A DNA stretch of 64,000 nt from Chryseobacterium daeguense DSM 19388 (GCF_000430825.1 NZ_AUMT01000004.1:186001-250000); one strand, 5' to 3'. Shown: positions 16,634-25,477, counted from the stretch's first letter. A program made the numbers and translations. The notes: generated by a model not told the origin, from the sequence alone.

Positions 16634-16665
16634 CAAAAATATTTCATAAAAAACATAAAAAACAA
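16634..16665 (-). promoter_or_regulatory. Promoter of the LacI-type regulator gene
   Basis: On the minus strand TTG (16665-16663) and TATTTTTG (16641-16634) are 21 bases apart, matching the Bacteroidota -33/-7 consensus, 17 bp before the ATG at 16616. The remainder of the 16617-16957 gap is AT-rich and holds the second operator but no gene that I can see. Confidence 0.6.
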
Positions 16666-16841
16666 TAGGCAGATTTTTTTGGCTGTTTAAAAAATAGTTG
16701 TATTTTCGCGCCTTTTAAAAAAATAAGCAATAATTTATCTTATCTTGTTTAAAATCAATTAATTAAGTATTTAAACGAAATGATTGAAATAATTAATATT
16801 AACTAAATATGAACAGAACGGTATTTAAGTTCATAATTTGG

Positions 16842-16853
16842 TTAAACGTTTAT
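16842..16853. promoter_or_regulatory. Second candidate LacI-family operator
   Basis: TTAAACGTTTAT differs in one base from the perfect palindrome at 15587 and shares the same flanking GG on its 5' side. It lies in the divergent region, 226 bp from the LacI start and 105 bp before the Crp-like gene. Confidence 0.6.
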
Positions 16854-16957
16854 TCCTAAAAAATTATTAAAATTTTAAAATTTTTCAAAATTCTTAACAA
16901 TAATTGATGCGAAATAGTTGAAAACGAATACTTTTGATACCACATTCACTTTTTGAT

Positions 16958-17521
16958 ATGGATATAGACGAAATCTTAAACAGGATATATACCCTTCCTG
17001 ATTCTTCACGATCAAAATTAAAACATCATATTATAGAATTATCTCAGCCTAAAAACTTCTGTCTCATGGAAGCTGATAAGGTAATACCGTACATTTATTT
17101 TGTAAAAAAAGGAATTGTCCGTGCCTACGCATCCACTGAAGATAAAGATATTACCTTCTGGTTTGGAAACGAAGGCGAAACTGTGGTTTCAATGAAAAGT
17201 TATGTGGAGAATAAGCCGGGCTATGAGAATATTGAACTCTTGGAAAGTTGCGAATTGTATAAGCTTAACACAGAAGATTTAAGAAAGCTTTATAATGAAG
17301 ATATTCATATTGCCAACTGGGGGAGAAAATTTGCGGAAAGGGAGCTTGTAAAAACCGAAGAGCTTATTATTTCAAGACAATTTAAAACTGCTTCGGAAAG
17401 ATATACAGATTTAATGAGAGATAAGCCTGATCTTTTTAAACGTGTCCAGCTGGGCCATATTGCTTCTTATCTGGGTATCTCGCAGGTTAGCCTGAGCAGG
17501 ATTCGGGCGGAGTTTAAGTGA
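16958..17521 (+). CDS. Crp/Fnr family regulator (cyclic-nucleotide-binding-like)
   Basis: A 187-residue protein with a cNMP-binding-like beta barrel (about 30-110, including IPYIYFVKKGIVRAYAS) and a C-terminal region (RVQLGHIASYLGISQVSLSRIRAEF) that forms the DNA-binding helix-turn-helix. I choose the ATG at 16958; an upstream TTG at 16934 would add eight residues that do not look family-like. Many Bacteroidota encode such small Crp-like regulators whose ligand is unknown. It is divergent from the sugar-cluster regulator and has one operator-like palindrome in its upstream region, so cross-regulation is possible. Confidence 0.88.
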   Translation: MDIDEILNRIYTLPDSSRSKLKHHIIELSQPKNFCLMEADKVIPYIYFVKKGIVRAYASTEDKDITFWFGNEGETVVSMKSYVENKPGYENIELLESCELYKLNTEDLRKLYNEDIHIANWGRKFAERELVKTEELIISRQFKTASERYTDLMRDKPDLFKRVQLGHIASYLGISQVSLSRIRAEFK

Positions 17522-17626
17522 AGAGAATGTTTCAGGGTTGGGCTCTGAATTTACTTTCATTTTTTAACAATTGTAAAATTTTAAGTCATTTTAAATACTG
17601 AAATTTGCATCAGAAAAGTATAAAAA

Positions 17627-17956
17627 ATGAATTGGATCATCTTAATTATTGCTGGATTATTTGAAGTTGCTTTTGCATCATGTCTGGGAAAAGTAAAGGA
17701 AACAACGGGCACAACAATGTATTTTTGGTTTGCCGGTTTTCTTGTTTCACTTACCATCAGCATGCTTTTACTGATAAAAGCAACACAGACCCTCCCTATT
17801 GGTACTGCTTATGCGGTCTGGACAGGAATTGGTGCGGTGGGAACAGTTCTGATGGGAATTTTCTTTTTTAAAGATCCTGTAAGCTTCTGGAGAATTTTCT
17901 TTATTGTTACCTTAATTGGCTCTGTTGTAGGATTAAAAGCTGTTTCTTCACATTAA
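17627..17956 (+). CDS. SMR family transporter, Gdx/SugE type
   Basis: A 109-residue four-helix membrane protein of the small multidrug resistance family. The essential glutamate E13 lies in IIAGLFEVAFA, and the GTAYAVWTGIGAVGTVLMGI stretch with the following FFFKDPVSF is typical of the guanidinium exporter (Gdx/SugE) subgroup as opposed to EmrE-type drug exporters. It probably works as an antiparallel dimer exchanging guanidinium for protons. I looked upstream for a guanidine riboswitch and saw none. The gene is monocistronic, 105 bp after the Crp-like gene. Confidence 0.9.
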   Translation: MNWIILIIAGLFEVAFASCLGKVKETTGTTMYFWFAGFLVSLTISMLLLIKATQTLPIGTAYAVWTGIGAVGTVLMGIFFFKDPVSFWRIFFIVTLIGSVVGLKAVSSH

Positions 17957-17998
17957 ACAAAAGGCTTTTTGATTATCTTTGATTAAAATTAATTAATC

Positions 17999-18706
17999 AT
18001 GAGAAAAGCTTTATTATTTGTATTTTTAAGCAGTTGTATGTGGGCGCAAAATACCAGCGAGCTGTTTAATACCAGTTGGTATATTTCCAAAATGACGATC
18101 AACGGACAGACAATTACTACTCCGGCAATGGATATCACAGTTCAGCCTTCCACTTTTGCTTTGGTTTCCAATAATTATGTATTTAATTCTAAATATTTTA
18201 ATATTGCTGGAATTCCTATCACATTTTCAACCGTAAGTGACGCTTTTATGAAAAGCAGCTCAGGCGGCTGTACCATTGCTGATTATTTCGGGAGCAATAT
18301 GACCGCTGTGCAGGGTTATGACCAAAAGAATTGTGATTTTTACGTAAACCCATCTGTAGGAAATGCTTTCAGCTATGAAATTGTGGCTAACGGAACTGGA
18401 AAAACTTTGATTATCACTAATATTGCGAACGGAAATAAGGTTTATTATAACAGTTTTATTTTGGAAACAAAAGAAAATCAAAACAAAAAAAGCCCAGTTT
18501 TCTTCCCCAATCCCGCAAAAGATACTTTTACCGTTGAAAACATTGAAAATGACTTGTCAGTAAAGGTTTTTGATATGTCGGGCAGTTTGGTGTATGAAGG
18601 AAAAAGCAGTGATAAAAAAGTGAAAATAAACACGAAGAATTTTTTACCGGGCCAATATATTTTAATTTTAAAAGGCCATAATTCATACAAATTTATTAAA
18701 AAGTAA
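17999..18706 (+). CDS. Secreted protein with T9SS sorting domain, function unknown
   Basis: A 235-residue protein. It starts with a signal peptide (MRKALLFVFLSSCMWAQ) and ends with a type A type IX secretion sorting domain, visible as FFPNPAKDTFTVE, VKVFDMSGSLVYEG and LPGQYILILKGHN. The middle (about 25-150) contains two cysteines (SGGCTIADYF, QKNCDFYVNP) and is rich in aromatic and polar residues. It resembles the small beta-rich 'lipocalin-like' proteins common in Chryseobacterium, but I do not recognise a function. A TATCTTTG box at 17974-17981 could drive it, and a strong terminator follows. Confidence 0.85.
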   Translation: MRKALLFVFLSSCMWAQNTSELFNTSWYISKMTINGQTITTPAMDITVQPSTFALVSNNYVFNSKYFNIAGIPITFSTVSDAFMKSSSGGCTIADYFGSNMTAVQGYDQKNCDFYVNPSVGNAFSYEIVANGTGKTLIITNIANGNKVYYNSFILETKENQNKKSPVFFPNPAKDTFTVENIENDLSVKVFDMSGSLVYEGKSSDKKVKINTKNFLPGQYILILKGHNSYKFIKK

Positions 18707-18710
18707 AAAC

Positions 18711-18740
18711 AAAAAACGTCTCCATTTGAAGACGTTTTTT
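18711..18740. terminator. Bidirectional terminator between convergent genes
   Basis: A perfect 10-bp stem (aaaaaacgtc / gacgtttttt) with a 10-base loop lies between the T9SS gene (+) and the methyltransferase gene (-). Runs of A and T at either end make it usable from both sides. Confidence 0.92.
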
Positions 18741-18741
18741 A

Positions 18742-19509
18742 TTATTTTTTGTAGACTACCGGTAAAATTTCATTTTTCCTGAGCCCGTATTTTTTAATTT
18801 CTTCTTCGGAAAAATTCTGAGAGTAAAAGTTAGGTTCTGTTTCAAAACCGGCCCTTCTTAAACGGTCAAAATAATCCATCCCATACCAGCGTACATGATC
18901 GTACTGCCCGAAATGCTTCTGGCGCTCCTTCGGGTCTTTGATGGTAAAATCCTCGTATGTTTTTTCCAGAGAGTTTTTCATGGGAACCTGTAAAATTCCC
19001 CATCCGCCGGGCTTTAAAACCCTGTACAATTCACTCATTGCTTTTGCATCGTCTTCTATATGCTCCAACACATGGTTGCAGAAAACAACATCAAAGCTTT
19101 CATCGGCGAAAGGCAGATTAAGAATATCCGCTTTCACATCAACAATGGGAGAATAGAGGTCAGCAGAGATATAATCCAGATTCCTCATTCTCTTGAATTT
19201 TCTTAAGAATTCCTGCTCTGGAGCAATATGCAGAACTTTATAGTTTTTAATGAAAAAATCGGTTTCATTTTGAAGGTACAGCCACATCTGGCGGTGCCTT
19301 TCCAGGCTTAATGTTCCCGGGGATAAGGCATTTTCCCTCTGAGTTCCGTATCCGTAAGGAAGAAACTTTCTGTATGACCTTCCGTCAATAGGGTCAAAAA
19401 ACTGATCTCCCGCGAAAAATTTATAAATAAGAGGTCTCGCCCAGATACTCATTTTAATAAGCACCGGCCGTGGAATTTTATTTAGTAAAAGCTTAGTGAT
19501 TTTTTTCAT
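18742..19509 (-). CDS. Class I SAM-dependent methyltransferase
   Basis: A 255-residue methyltransferase. Motif I is unusual (VLHIAPEQEF in place of the common VLDIGCG). The later motifs are clear: an acidic loop in ISADLYSP, ILNLPFADESFDVVFCNHVLEHIED and ELYRVLKPGGWGILQVP. The substrate is unknown. The N-terminal LIKMSIWARPLIYKF segment and the length suggest the small methyltransferases found near cell-envelope or lipid genes, but this is weak. Its ATG overlaps the stop of the map gene (TAATG), so the two are probably translationally coupled. Confidence 0.88.
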   Translation of the reverse strand: MKKITKLLLNKIPRPVLIKMSIWARPLIYKFFAGDQFFDPIDGRSYRKFLPYGYGTQRENALSPGTLSLERHRQMWLYLQNETDFFIKNYKVLHIAPEQEFLRKFKRMRNLDYISADLYSPIVDVKADILNLPFADESFDVVFCNHVLEHIEDDAKAMSELYRVLKPGGWGILQVPMKNSLEKTYEDFTIKDPKERQKHFGQYDHVRWYGMDYFDRLRRAGFETEPNFYSQNFSEEEIKKYGLRKNEILPVVYKK

Positions 19510-20318
19510 TAAAAATCCAATTGAAAACGCTTTTCTTCATCCGTTTCGATGCCCAAAGCTTCGTAAATATACTGAAAAGTGGAAAGCAATACCGGTTTCC
19601 CATTGATTACAGCCACATCATGCTCAAAGTGTGCGGACGGCTGATTATCCAGTGTTGTCACTGTCCATCCGTCATTATGGAATTTCACTTTGTCTGTTCC
19701 CAGGTTAATCATTGGTTCAATAGCAATGGCCAGGCCGTCTTTAATCACCTTGCCGCTTCCCTGTCTTCCATAATTCGGAACCTGTGGGTCTTCATGCATC
19801 TGCCTTCCCAAACCATGCCCTACAAGCTCTTTTACAACGCCATAACCTTCCTGCTCGCAATGTCTCTGGATAGCATAAGAAATATCCCCTATCCTTTTTC
19901 CTCTTACACATTGCTCAATTCCTTTGTAAAGGGATTCTTTTGCTACTTTTAACAGCTTTTTTGTTTCCGGACTTACTTCCCCGATTTCAAAAGTATAGGC
20001 ATGGTCGCCTACAAAACCATTTAAAATGGCACCGCAGTCTACAGAAAGAACGTCGCCTTCTTTGATTTCATCCTTATTCGGGAAACCGTGAACCACCTGT
20101 TCGTTTGGTGAGATACATAATGAATACGGAAAACCTCCATATCCTAAAAAAGCGGGCTCAGCGCCGTGATCTTTTATAAAATCGTGAGCTAATTTATCAA
20201 GGTATAAAGTGGTGATTCCGGGCTTGATTTCTTTCGCCAGCATTCCCAGTGTTTTTGAAACCAAACGGGCACTTTCCTTCATCAGACGCAGTTCGTCTAT
20301 AGTTTTTAATTGAATCAT
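19509..20318 (-). CDS. map: Methionine aminopeptidase, type I
   Basis: A 269-residue metalloenzyme that removes the initiator methionine from nascent proteins. The metal ligands sit in conserved strings: DCGAILNGFVGDHAYTF (two Asp), LVGHGLGRQMHEDP (His), IAIEPMINLG (Glu) and AHFEHDVAV (Glu). Length and order are those of bacterial type I enzymes, with no N-terminal extension. It is upstream of the methyltransferase in the same transcript. Confidence 0.97.
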   Translation of the reverse strand: MIQLKTIDELRLMKESARLVSKTLGMLAKEIKPGITTLYLDKLAHDFIKDHGAEPAFLGYGGFPYSLCISPNEQVVHGFPNKDEIKEGDVLSVDCGAILNGFVGDHAYTFEIGEVSPETKKLLKVAKESLYKGIEQCVRGKRIGDISYAIQRHCEQEGYGVVKELVGHGLGRQMHEDPQVPNYGRQGSGKVIKDGLAIAIEPMINLGTDKVKFHNDGWTVTTLDNQPSAHFEHDVAVINGKPVLLSTFQYIYEALGIETDEEKRFQLDF

Positions 20319-20341
20319 TTCTAATATAGATGTTAGATATT

Positions 20342-20471
20342 AGATGTTAGAAATTAGTTTTTAAAACTTCGTAGATTATTTAAGTTTTAATTTAAATTCA
20401 TAATATCTTTTATTTTCTGGTAAAATTTAAACAAAATTAAAAGCAACATTAAAAACTGATTTCTAACATCT
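20342..20471. repeat. Inverted repeat upstream of map (22-bp arms)
   Basis: Arms at 20342-20363 and 20450-20471 (AGATGTTAGAAATTAG and its complement) match at 21 of 22 positions and enclose 86 bp. The left end continues with further TTAGAT units, a common low-complexity motif in these genomes. It would form a long hairpin between the HAD gene and map. Confidence 0.75.
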
Positions 20472-20492
20472 AACTTCTAATTTCTAAATTAT

Positions 20493-20924
20493 CTACCAGA
20501 ATAATCCTTTTTTCTTTTCTTTTTTAAGTTTGGAATAGGCCAAAACCTCTTTCCCTTCTACACGGAACTCTATTCTTTCCTGAATAATATTGTAGATCTC
20601 ACCCCAACCTGGGAATCCGCCTAAGTTACGGTCATCGATAAACCAGTCTGCATCCAGTTTTCTTGATTGGTTTTCAGGATCAAAAACTTCACCTTCAAAA
20701 CTTGAGTTTACAGCATAAAATTCTATCCCGTTTTGTTTACAGAATTCTACGGCTTCATCAAGGGTTTTACCATGTCTGTATGTCCAGAGGATAAGTCTGT
20801 ATCCTTCACTCTGAAGTCTTCTTAATGTTTCAAATGCAAAAATTTTCGGCTTGCCAATTGCAGGATAAGCGTCATCAACGATCGTTCCGTCAAAATCTAC
20901 AGCAATTTTCTTATTATTCATCAT
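20493..20924 (-). CDS. Small HAD-superfamily hydrolase (BT_0820-like)
   Basis: A 143-residue phosphatase-like protein. The HAD motif I is AVDFDGTIVDDAYP, and the later LILWTYRHGK (motif II threonine) and DWFIDDRNLGG (motif IV acidic pair) are clear. It resembles the BT_0820 family of small Bacteroidota HAD proteins of uncertain substrate. I start it at 20924 (MMNNKK): a longer frame to 20984 would add a hydrophobic run, and a TATCTTTG box at 20953-20946 on the minus strand fits a start here. It shares no obvious link with its neighbours. Confidence 0.85.
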   Translation of the reverse strand: MMNNKKIAVDFDGTIVDDAYPAIGKPKIFAFETLRRLQSEGYRLILWTYRHGKTLDEAVEFCKQNGIEFYAVNSSFEGEVFDPENQSRKLDADWFIDDRNLGGFPGWGEIYNIIQERIEFRVEGKEVLAYSKLKKEKKKGLFW

Positions 20925-21016
20925 TTTGAATATAATTTTGAAGTGCAAAGATACAAATAAAAAAAGTGCCAATAAAATCAGCACTCCTTAGTTTTATAAT
21001 TTAATGATAATATGGA

Positions 21017-21997
21017 CTAGCTTTTTACCCAATTAAACTGGAATTGTAAATCCGGTGTAGAAATTCTGTCCGTAATTTTCTGTAATCTTCCCGGTAATTT
21101 CATTAGGTATTCCTGAGCTTTTTCAGCCGTTTCCGTAAGACCTTTTACGTGTTCAATCTTCCATTCATCCAATAAGTCTTTCAAAATATTGATGTAATCC
21201 TGTCCAGTGTACACCATGCATCTCTGAGCAGCATCCGAAAAATGTCCCCAAAGCTCACCCGCCTTCTGTCCGGATTGTCTCATCATGTGAGCCGGCATCA
21301 CGATTTTCTTACGCATCATATCTTCGAAGGCAAGAATCATCTCAGATGGGTCTATTTCTAAGATTTTTGTAACGAAATATTTGTAAGCTTTAGCATGTCT
21401 TGCTTCATCTGCAGCAATAACACCGCACATTTTTGCCAGCTTTCCGTTTCCGGATTGCTTTGCCAGCGTACCTACTCTTCTGTGAGAAATATTAGTAGCT
21501 GTTTCCTGAAAGCTTGTATACACGAAATTTCTGTAAGGGTCCATGCTTGTACCAAGGTCAAAACCGTCATTGATAAGGTACTGGGTTGTAACTTCCACTT
21601 CTCTCATGTTTACCCTTCCGCACAGATAAAGATATTTGCTAAGCAAATCACCGTGTCTGTTTTCTTCTGCAGTCCAGGCTCTTATCCAGTTTGCCCAGCC
21701 GATTTCAGGTTTTTCCTGATCAATGCCTTCCACACCCATAAGCCATGATTCATAGGATGGCAATGCCTCTTCCGTAATACAGTCTCCGATTAAGGTTACG
21801 AATAAATCATACGGCATCTCCCTTGCGAAAGTCTGGATTTCTTCTAAATCATATTTAAAATCAGCACTTGACGGATCCGGAAGATAATCTGAAGGCTGCC
21901 AGATTTTTTCAATCGGCGTTAAAAATTTATCCAGAAAAGAACCGACTTCCTTTTCCAAGATTCCCATTACCTCTTTCCTTACAAGCTTCTGATACAT
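21017..21997 (-). CDS. Soluble acyl-[ACP] desaturase
   Basis: A 326-residue ferritin-like di-iron enzyme that places a double bond in an acyl chain attached to acyl carrier protein. The iron ligands are visible in EENRHG (111-116), QETATNISH (E165) and DEARH (197-201), the two E-x-x-H motifs of the stearoyl-ACP desaturase family. It gives the cell oxygen-dependent unsaturated fatty acids. FabI lies elsewhere in this window. A TAACTTTG box on the minus strand (22028-22021) precedes the ATG. Confidence 0.92.
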   Translation of the reverse strand: MYQKLVRKEVMGILEKEVGSFLDKFLTPIEKIWQPSDYLPDPSSADFKYDLEEIQTFAREMPYDLFVTLIGDCITEEALPSYESWLMGVEGIDQEKPEIGWANWIRAWTAEENRHGDLLSKYLYLCGRVNMREVEVTTQYLINDGFDLGTSMDPYRNFVYTSFQETATNISHRRVGTLAKQSGNGKLAKMCGVIAADEARHAKAYKYFVTKILEIDPSEMILAFEDMMRKKIVMPAHMMRQSGQKAGELWGHFSDAAQRCMVYTGQDYINILKDLLDEWKIEHVKGLTETAEKAQEYLMKLPGRLQKITDRISTPDLQFQFNWVKS

Positions 21998-22084
21998 TTT
22001 TAGAATTTAGAATTAAACTACAAAGTTAGAATTTTATTATTATTTAAGACATAATATTTTGTTAATTCTTTCTGATATTAATCA

Positions 22085-22120
22085 TAAAAAACCGTTATAA
22101 AAAAAATATAACGGCAATTT
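22085..22120 (-). terminator. Terminator downstream of gpmI
   Basis: A perfect 8-bp stem (ccgttata / tataacgg) with a short A/T loop is followed on the minus strand by TTTTTT, 26 bp past the gpmI stop. Confidence 0.85.
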
Positions 22121-22139
22121 TTCTTATTATTATTGAATT

Positions 22140-23681
22140 TTAGCTAACTAAAATGTCACCTGTCATGATTTCCGGAATTTCCACTCCCATTACTTTCAAA
22201 ATAGTCGGAGCAACATCTCCTAATTTCCCAGGCTTAAGATTCCAGGTATGGTCTTTATCCATTACGATAAACGGAACAAGGTTCGTAGAGTGCTGTGTAT
22301 TCGGGCTTCCGTCCGGGTTTATCATCACATCAGAATTTCCGTGATCTGCAAGGATGAAAACTGCATAGCCGTGCTCATAAGCCGTAGTTGCTACTTTTTC
22401 GATACATTTATCTACTGTTTCCGCCGCTTTTACTGCTGCTGAAAAAACACCGGTATGCCCCACCATATCTGTATTGGCAAAATTTAAACAAATAAAATCT
22501 GCTGTTTCGTTTTCAAGTTCGGGGACAATGGCATTTGTAATATCATAGGCAGACATTTCCGGTTTTAAATCATAAGTAGGAACGTCTTTCGGGCTCGGAC
22601 AAAGCAATCTTTTTTCGCCGATGAACTGCTCTTCCCTGCCTCCTGAAAAGAAGAAGGTAACGTGAGGATATTTCTCCGTTTCTGCAATTCTGATCTGCGT
22701 TTTATGGTTTCTTTCTAAAATTTCGCCCATTGTTTCCTTTAAAACTTCTTCATCGAAAACTACGTGAACATTCTGGAAAGTTTTATCATAATTAGTTAAT
22801 GTCACATAATAAAGCGGAAGCTTTCTCATGAAATATTCAGAATTATCGTGCTGGGAAAGCACTTCTGTGATCTCTCGGCCTCTGTCTGTACGGAAATTGA
22901 AGCAGATAACCACGTCATGATCCGTAATTTTAGCCACGGGAACCACATTCCCGATTGCTGTAGAATCAATCATAATGATTGGCTTCATGAATTCATCCGT
23001 AATATTCTCATCGTACGATTTCTGGATGGCCAGCAATGCATTTGTAGTCTGATCTCCAACACCTTCCACCATCGCATCATAAGCTATTTTTACACGTTCC
23101 CATCTTTTGTCACGGTCCATTGCATAGTATCTTCCTACCACTGTCGCCAGTTTTCCAACCGTTTTTTCCATGTGCTTTTCAAGATCTTCAATGAATCCTT
23201 TTCCAGAGTGCGGATCACAGTCGCGGCCGTCTGTAAAAGCATGAACAAAGACATTTTCATGTAGCCCGAATTCATGGGCGGCCGTCAAAAGACCTTTTAA
23301 ATGATTGATATGTGAATGAACTCCCCCATCTGAGACTAATCCTATAAAGTGTATTTTTTTATTTTCCCTTTTAGCATATTCAAAAGCATCCTGAATGACT
23401 TTCTGCTGACCCAATGAACCGTTTTCCACTGCCATATTCAGCTTTACCAGGTTTTGATAAACTACTCTTCCTGCGCCCAAATTCATGTGTCCTACTTCAG
23501 AATTTCCCATCTGGCCAGCTGGTAATCCAACAGCTAATCCGCTTGCTTCAAGCGTTGTATGAAGAAAATTTTTAAGGCAGTTATCTATAAATGGTGTATT
23601 TGCTTTATCTATGGCAGAAACGTCCGGATTCATTCCCAATCCCCATCCGTCAAGGATCGCTAATATTGCTTTTTTCGACAT
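22140..23681 (-). CDS. gpmI: 2,3-bisphosphoglycerate-independent phosphoglycerate mutase
   Basis: A 513-residue, two-manganese enzyme of the alkaline phosphatase superfamily that interconverts 3- and 2-phosphoglycerate in glycolysis. The N-terminal ILDGWGLG gives a metal aspartate, and MGNSEVGHMNLGAGR holds the nucleophilic serine. HAFTDGRDCDPHSG and VVGRYYAMDRDKRWER belong to the transferase domain. CLNFANTDMVGHTG, LADHGNSD and TQHSTNLVPF supply the later metal ligands. Length is normal. Its start is preceded by a TAAATTTG box (23710-23703, minus strand). It is monocistronic. Confidence 0.98.
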   Translation of the reverse strand: MSKKAILAILDGWGLGMNPDVSAIDKANTPFIDNCLKNFLHTTLEASGLAVGLPAGQMGNSEVGHMNLGAGRVVYQNLVKLNMAVENGSLGQQKVIQDAFEYAKRENKKIHFIGLVSDGGVHSHINHLKGLLTAAHEFGLHENVFVHAFTDGRDCDPHSGKGFIEDLEKHMEKTVGKLATVVGRYYAMDRDKRWERVKIAYDAMVEGVGDQTTNALLAIQKSYDENITDEFMKPIIMIDSTAIGNVVPVAKITDHDVVICFNFRTDRGREITEVLSQHDNSEYFMRKLPLYYVTLTNYDKTFQNVHVVFDEEVLKETMGEILERNHKTQIRIAETEKYPHVTFFFSGGREEQFIGEKRLLCPSPKDVPTYDLKPEMSAYDITNAIVPELENETADFICLNFANTDMVGHTGVFSAAVKAAETVDKCIEKVATTAYEHGYAVFILADHGNSDVMINPDGSPNTQHSTNLVPFIVMDKDHTWNLKPGKLGDVAPTILKVMGVEIPEIMTGDILVS

Positions 23682-23851
23682 CTTGTATAAACTTTTGTAT
23701 TACAAATTTATTTATTTTGAAATGAATGGAAGAATTGAGGTACTTAAATTTTGTTTAAAATTTTGTTTTCTGCTGTTGATTTTTGAATATTTCTTAAAAT
23801 GATAAACCTCATAGGTTTAAAAAACATGTGAGGTTGGATAATATTGTGGAT

Positions 23852-23950
23852 ATTTTTTTAACGCGAAGTCCGCGAAGCTTTTCTTTTAGTACTATACTTT
23901 TTTAGTTCGCAAAGGCGTTTTATTTAGAAAAGCTCACGAAGATTTAATTA
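23852..23950. repeat. Dispersed intergenic repeat, TTTTAACGC type, copy 1
   Basis: The 327-bp gap before the SUI1 gene contains a stretch starting TTTTAACGC, then GAAGTCCGCGAAG, TTCGCAAAGGCG and a GAAGATTT end. It aligns with 39238-39335 (20 of 22 identical at the start). The rest of the gap is AT-rich, and I see no gene in it. Confidence 0.65.
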
Positions 23951-24008
23951 TCGCAAATATTATAATATCCGTATTTTTTCTCCTTAAATATTTTATTAAT
24001 TTTGCTCT

Positions 24009-24332
24009 ATGGATTTAAGAGATCAACTGAAAAACCTTTTTCCTGACCATGAAGAGCAGGATTTTACGATGCCTGAAGAACAATTCAAGCAGAAAGAACC
24101 TTTGGTATGCAAATTTGAGAAAAAAGGAAGGAACGGTAAGCCCGTAACTATTGTTGAAGGCTGGGAAGGCAGTGAGGAAGACCTTAAGAAAATCTCAAAA
24201 AAAATAAAAACCACCTTAGGAATAGGCGGTTCTGAAAAGGATGGAACGATCATTATTCAAGGGGATAATCGCGATAAAATAATGAATATCCTTAAAGAAA
24301 TGGGGTATAAAACCAAAAGAGTTGGCGGATAG
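24009..24332 (+). CDS. SUI1/eIF1-like translation factor (YciH family)
   Basis: A 107-residue protein with the SUI1 fold, the bacterial relative of eukaryotic initiation factor eIF1. Core segments are VCKFEKKGRNGKPVTIVEGW, IKTTLGIGG and DGTIIIQGDNRDKIMNILKEMGYKTKRVGG, which includes the IQGD stretch of the family. Its role in bacteria is not settled; it may affect start-codon choice. The N-terminal 30 residues are acidic and probably flexible. It is a single gene, with repeat-rich DNA on both sides. Confidence 0.92.
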   Translation: MDLRDQLKNLFPDHEEQDFTMPEEQFKQKEPLVCKFEKKGRNGKPVTIVEGWEGSEEDLKKISKKIKTTLGIGGSEKDGTIIIQGDNRDKIMNILKEMGYKTKRVGG

Positions 24333-24341
24333 TTTTTACTT

Positions 24342-24507
24342 TTACCACAAAAGTCACAAAAGATTTTAACACTTTAGTTATTTTAAGTTATCGTAAAACC
24401 GCAAAAAGAACACATAAGTTTTTTAAAATCTTTGATTTGATTCTTTACAACTTTTGAAATTCTAAATTTAAATATCCAATAATATTTTTTTGCATCTTTT
24501 GTGGTAA
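24342..24507. repeat. Inverted repeat around TTACCACAAAAG
   Basis: Perfect 12-bp arms (24342-24353 and 24496-24507) bound 166 bp of AT-rich DNA between the SUI1 and LRR genes. The left arm is followed by a second CACAAAAG copy. It has no coding capacity. Confidence 0.6.
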
Positions 24508-24518
24508 AGTAAATAAGT

Positions 24519-25418
24519 TTAAAAATAAATCTGCGTTTGCGGCATGAGGTTTTTTAATTTTTCAATTGTTGATTTTTCCATTGGATTACCCGTTAGTATT
24601 AATGTTTTAAGATTTTTCAGATCAGAAAATTCTTTAGGAAGGTCTTTTAAATTATTATTCGCCAGATTGATGCTGACAACATTTTTTAAACCTTTTATTT
24701 TTGGTGAAATTTCTTTGATGTTGTTCTGACTTACATTTAAAAATTCAAGATTTTTGGACTGAAACAGCTTTTCAGGAAGTTTTGTAATGGAATTCTGCTG
24801 CAATTCCAGGTATTTTATTTGTTTGGGAAATTCCAGGTTACCTAGATCATTAATCTGGTTTGCAGAAAGATTTAATGATTTTAAATTTTTAATCTGGTCT
24901 AAATCTTTCGCAATAAAGCTGATCTGGTTGCCCTGCAGGTTAATTTCCTCAAGACTTGGTATTTGAAGTAAAGCTTCGGGAAAAATATTCAGGTTATTGG
25001 CATCCAGCTGGATAACCTTTAATTTTTGAAGTTTTGCAACATTCGGATTGATGTTTGTAAGACTGTTTAAATTCATAGAAAAGCTTTCCAGATTCTGGAG
25101 CTCTGCAATTTCATCGGGAATAAATTTAATGCTGTTTTCATTTAAATTTAAAATAGATAAATCTTTTAATACAAAAATAGATTCATCCATTTTTTCAAAT
25201 TTATTTCCCATCAGATTCAGAAAAAAAATTGAATTCAACCGCTGAATTTCAGGAGGAAGATTAAACATCCCTTTCTCCCTGATGCTCATGCTGTAAACGG
25301 TTTTCCCGCTTTTCAATGCTTCGTCAATATTTGTATAGGTAGGATATTTTACAGGGTCTATCTGGGCTTTGACCTGAGAAATGATGAGAATAGAAATTGC
25401 AAAAAGTAATTTTTTCAT
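24519..25418 (-). CDS. Secreted leucine-rich repeat protein
   Basis: A 299-residue protein with a signal peptide (MKKLLFAISILIISQVKA) followed by about ten tandem leucine-rich repeats of roughly 23 residues. Examples are LSILNLNENSIKFIPDEIAEL, LKVIQLDANNLNIFPEALLQI and LKSLNLSANQINDLGNLEF. Such repeats form a curved solenoid for protein binding. No enzymatic domain, T9SS tail or lipobox is present, so a periplasmic or surface role in binding is likely but the partner is unknown. It has no obvious operon partner. Confidence 0.88.
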   Translation of the reverse strand: MKKLLFAISILIISQVKAQIDPVKYPTYTNIDEALKSGKTVYSMSIREKGMFNLPPEIQRLNSIFFLNLMGNKFEKMDESIFVLKDLSILNLNENSIKFIPDEIAELQNLESFSMNLNSLTNINPNVAKLQKLKVIQLDANNLNIFPEALLQIPSLEEINLQGNQISFIAKDLDQIKNLKSLNLSANQINDLGNLEFPKQIKYLELQQNSITKLPEKLFQSKNLEFLNVSQNNIKEISPKIKGLKNVVSINLANNNLKDLPKEFSDLKNLKTLILTGNPMEKSTIEKLKNLMPQTQIYF

Positions 25419-25477
25419 AAAACAGAAAAAGCCACCGGCAATCAGAAATCACCGGCAGCAATGTAAATATTAATAGT

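Noticed and set aside
16934..16957. TTG start extending the Crp-like protein by eight residues
   Set aside because: The ATG at 16958 gives a normal family start, and the added residues (MIPHSLFD) have no support.
17522..17626. Possible guanidine riboswitch before the Gdx/SugE gene
   Set aside because: No paired ACG-containing hairpins or conserved aptamer motifs are visible in the 105-bp gap.
24519..25418. Regular repeats resembling a CRISPR array or satellite
   Set aside because: They are diverged leucine-rich repeat codons in one open frame, with no identical spaced repeats at DNA level.
25419..25477. CACCGGC repeats after the LRR gene as a terminator
   Set aside because: The two CACCGGC copies are direct, not inverted, so they do not form a stem.
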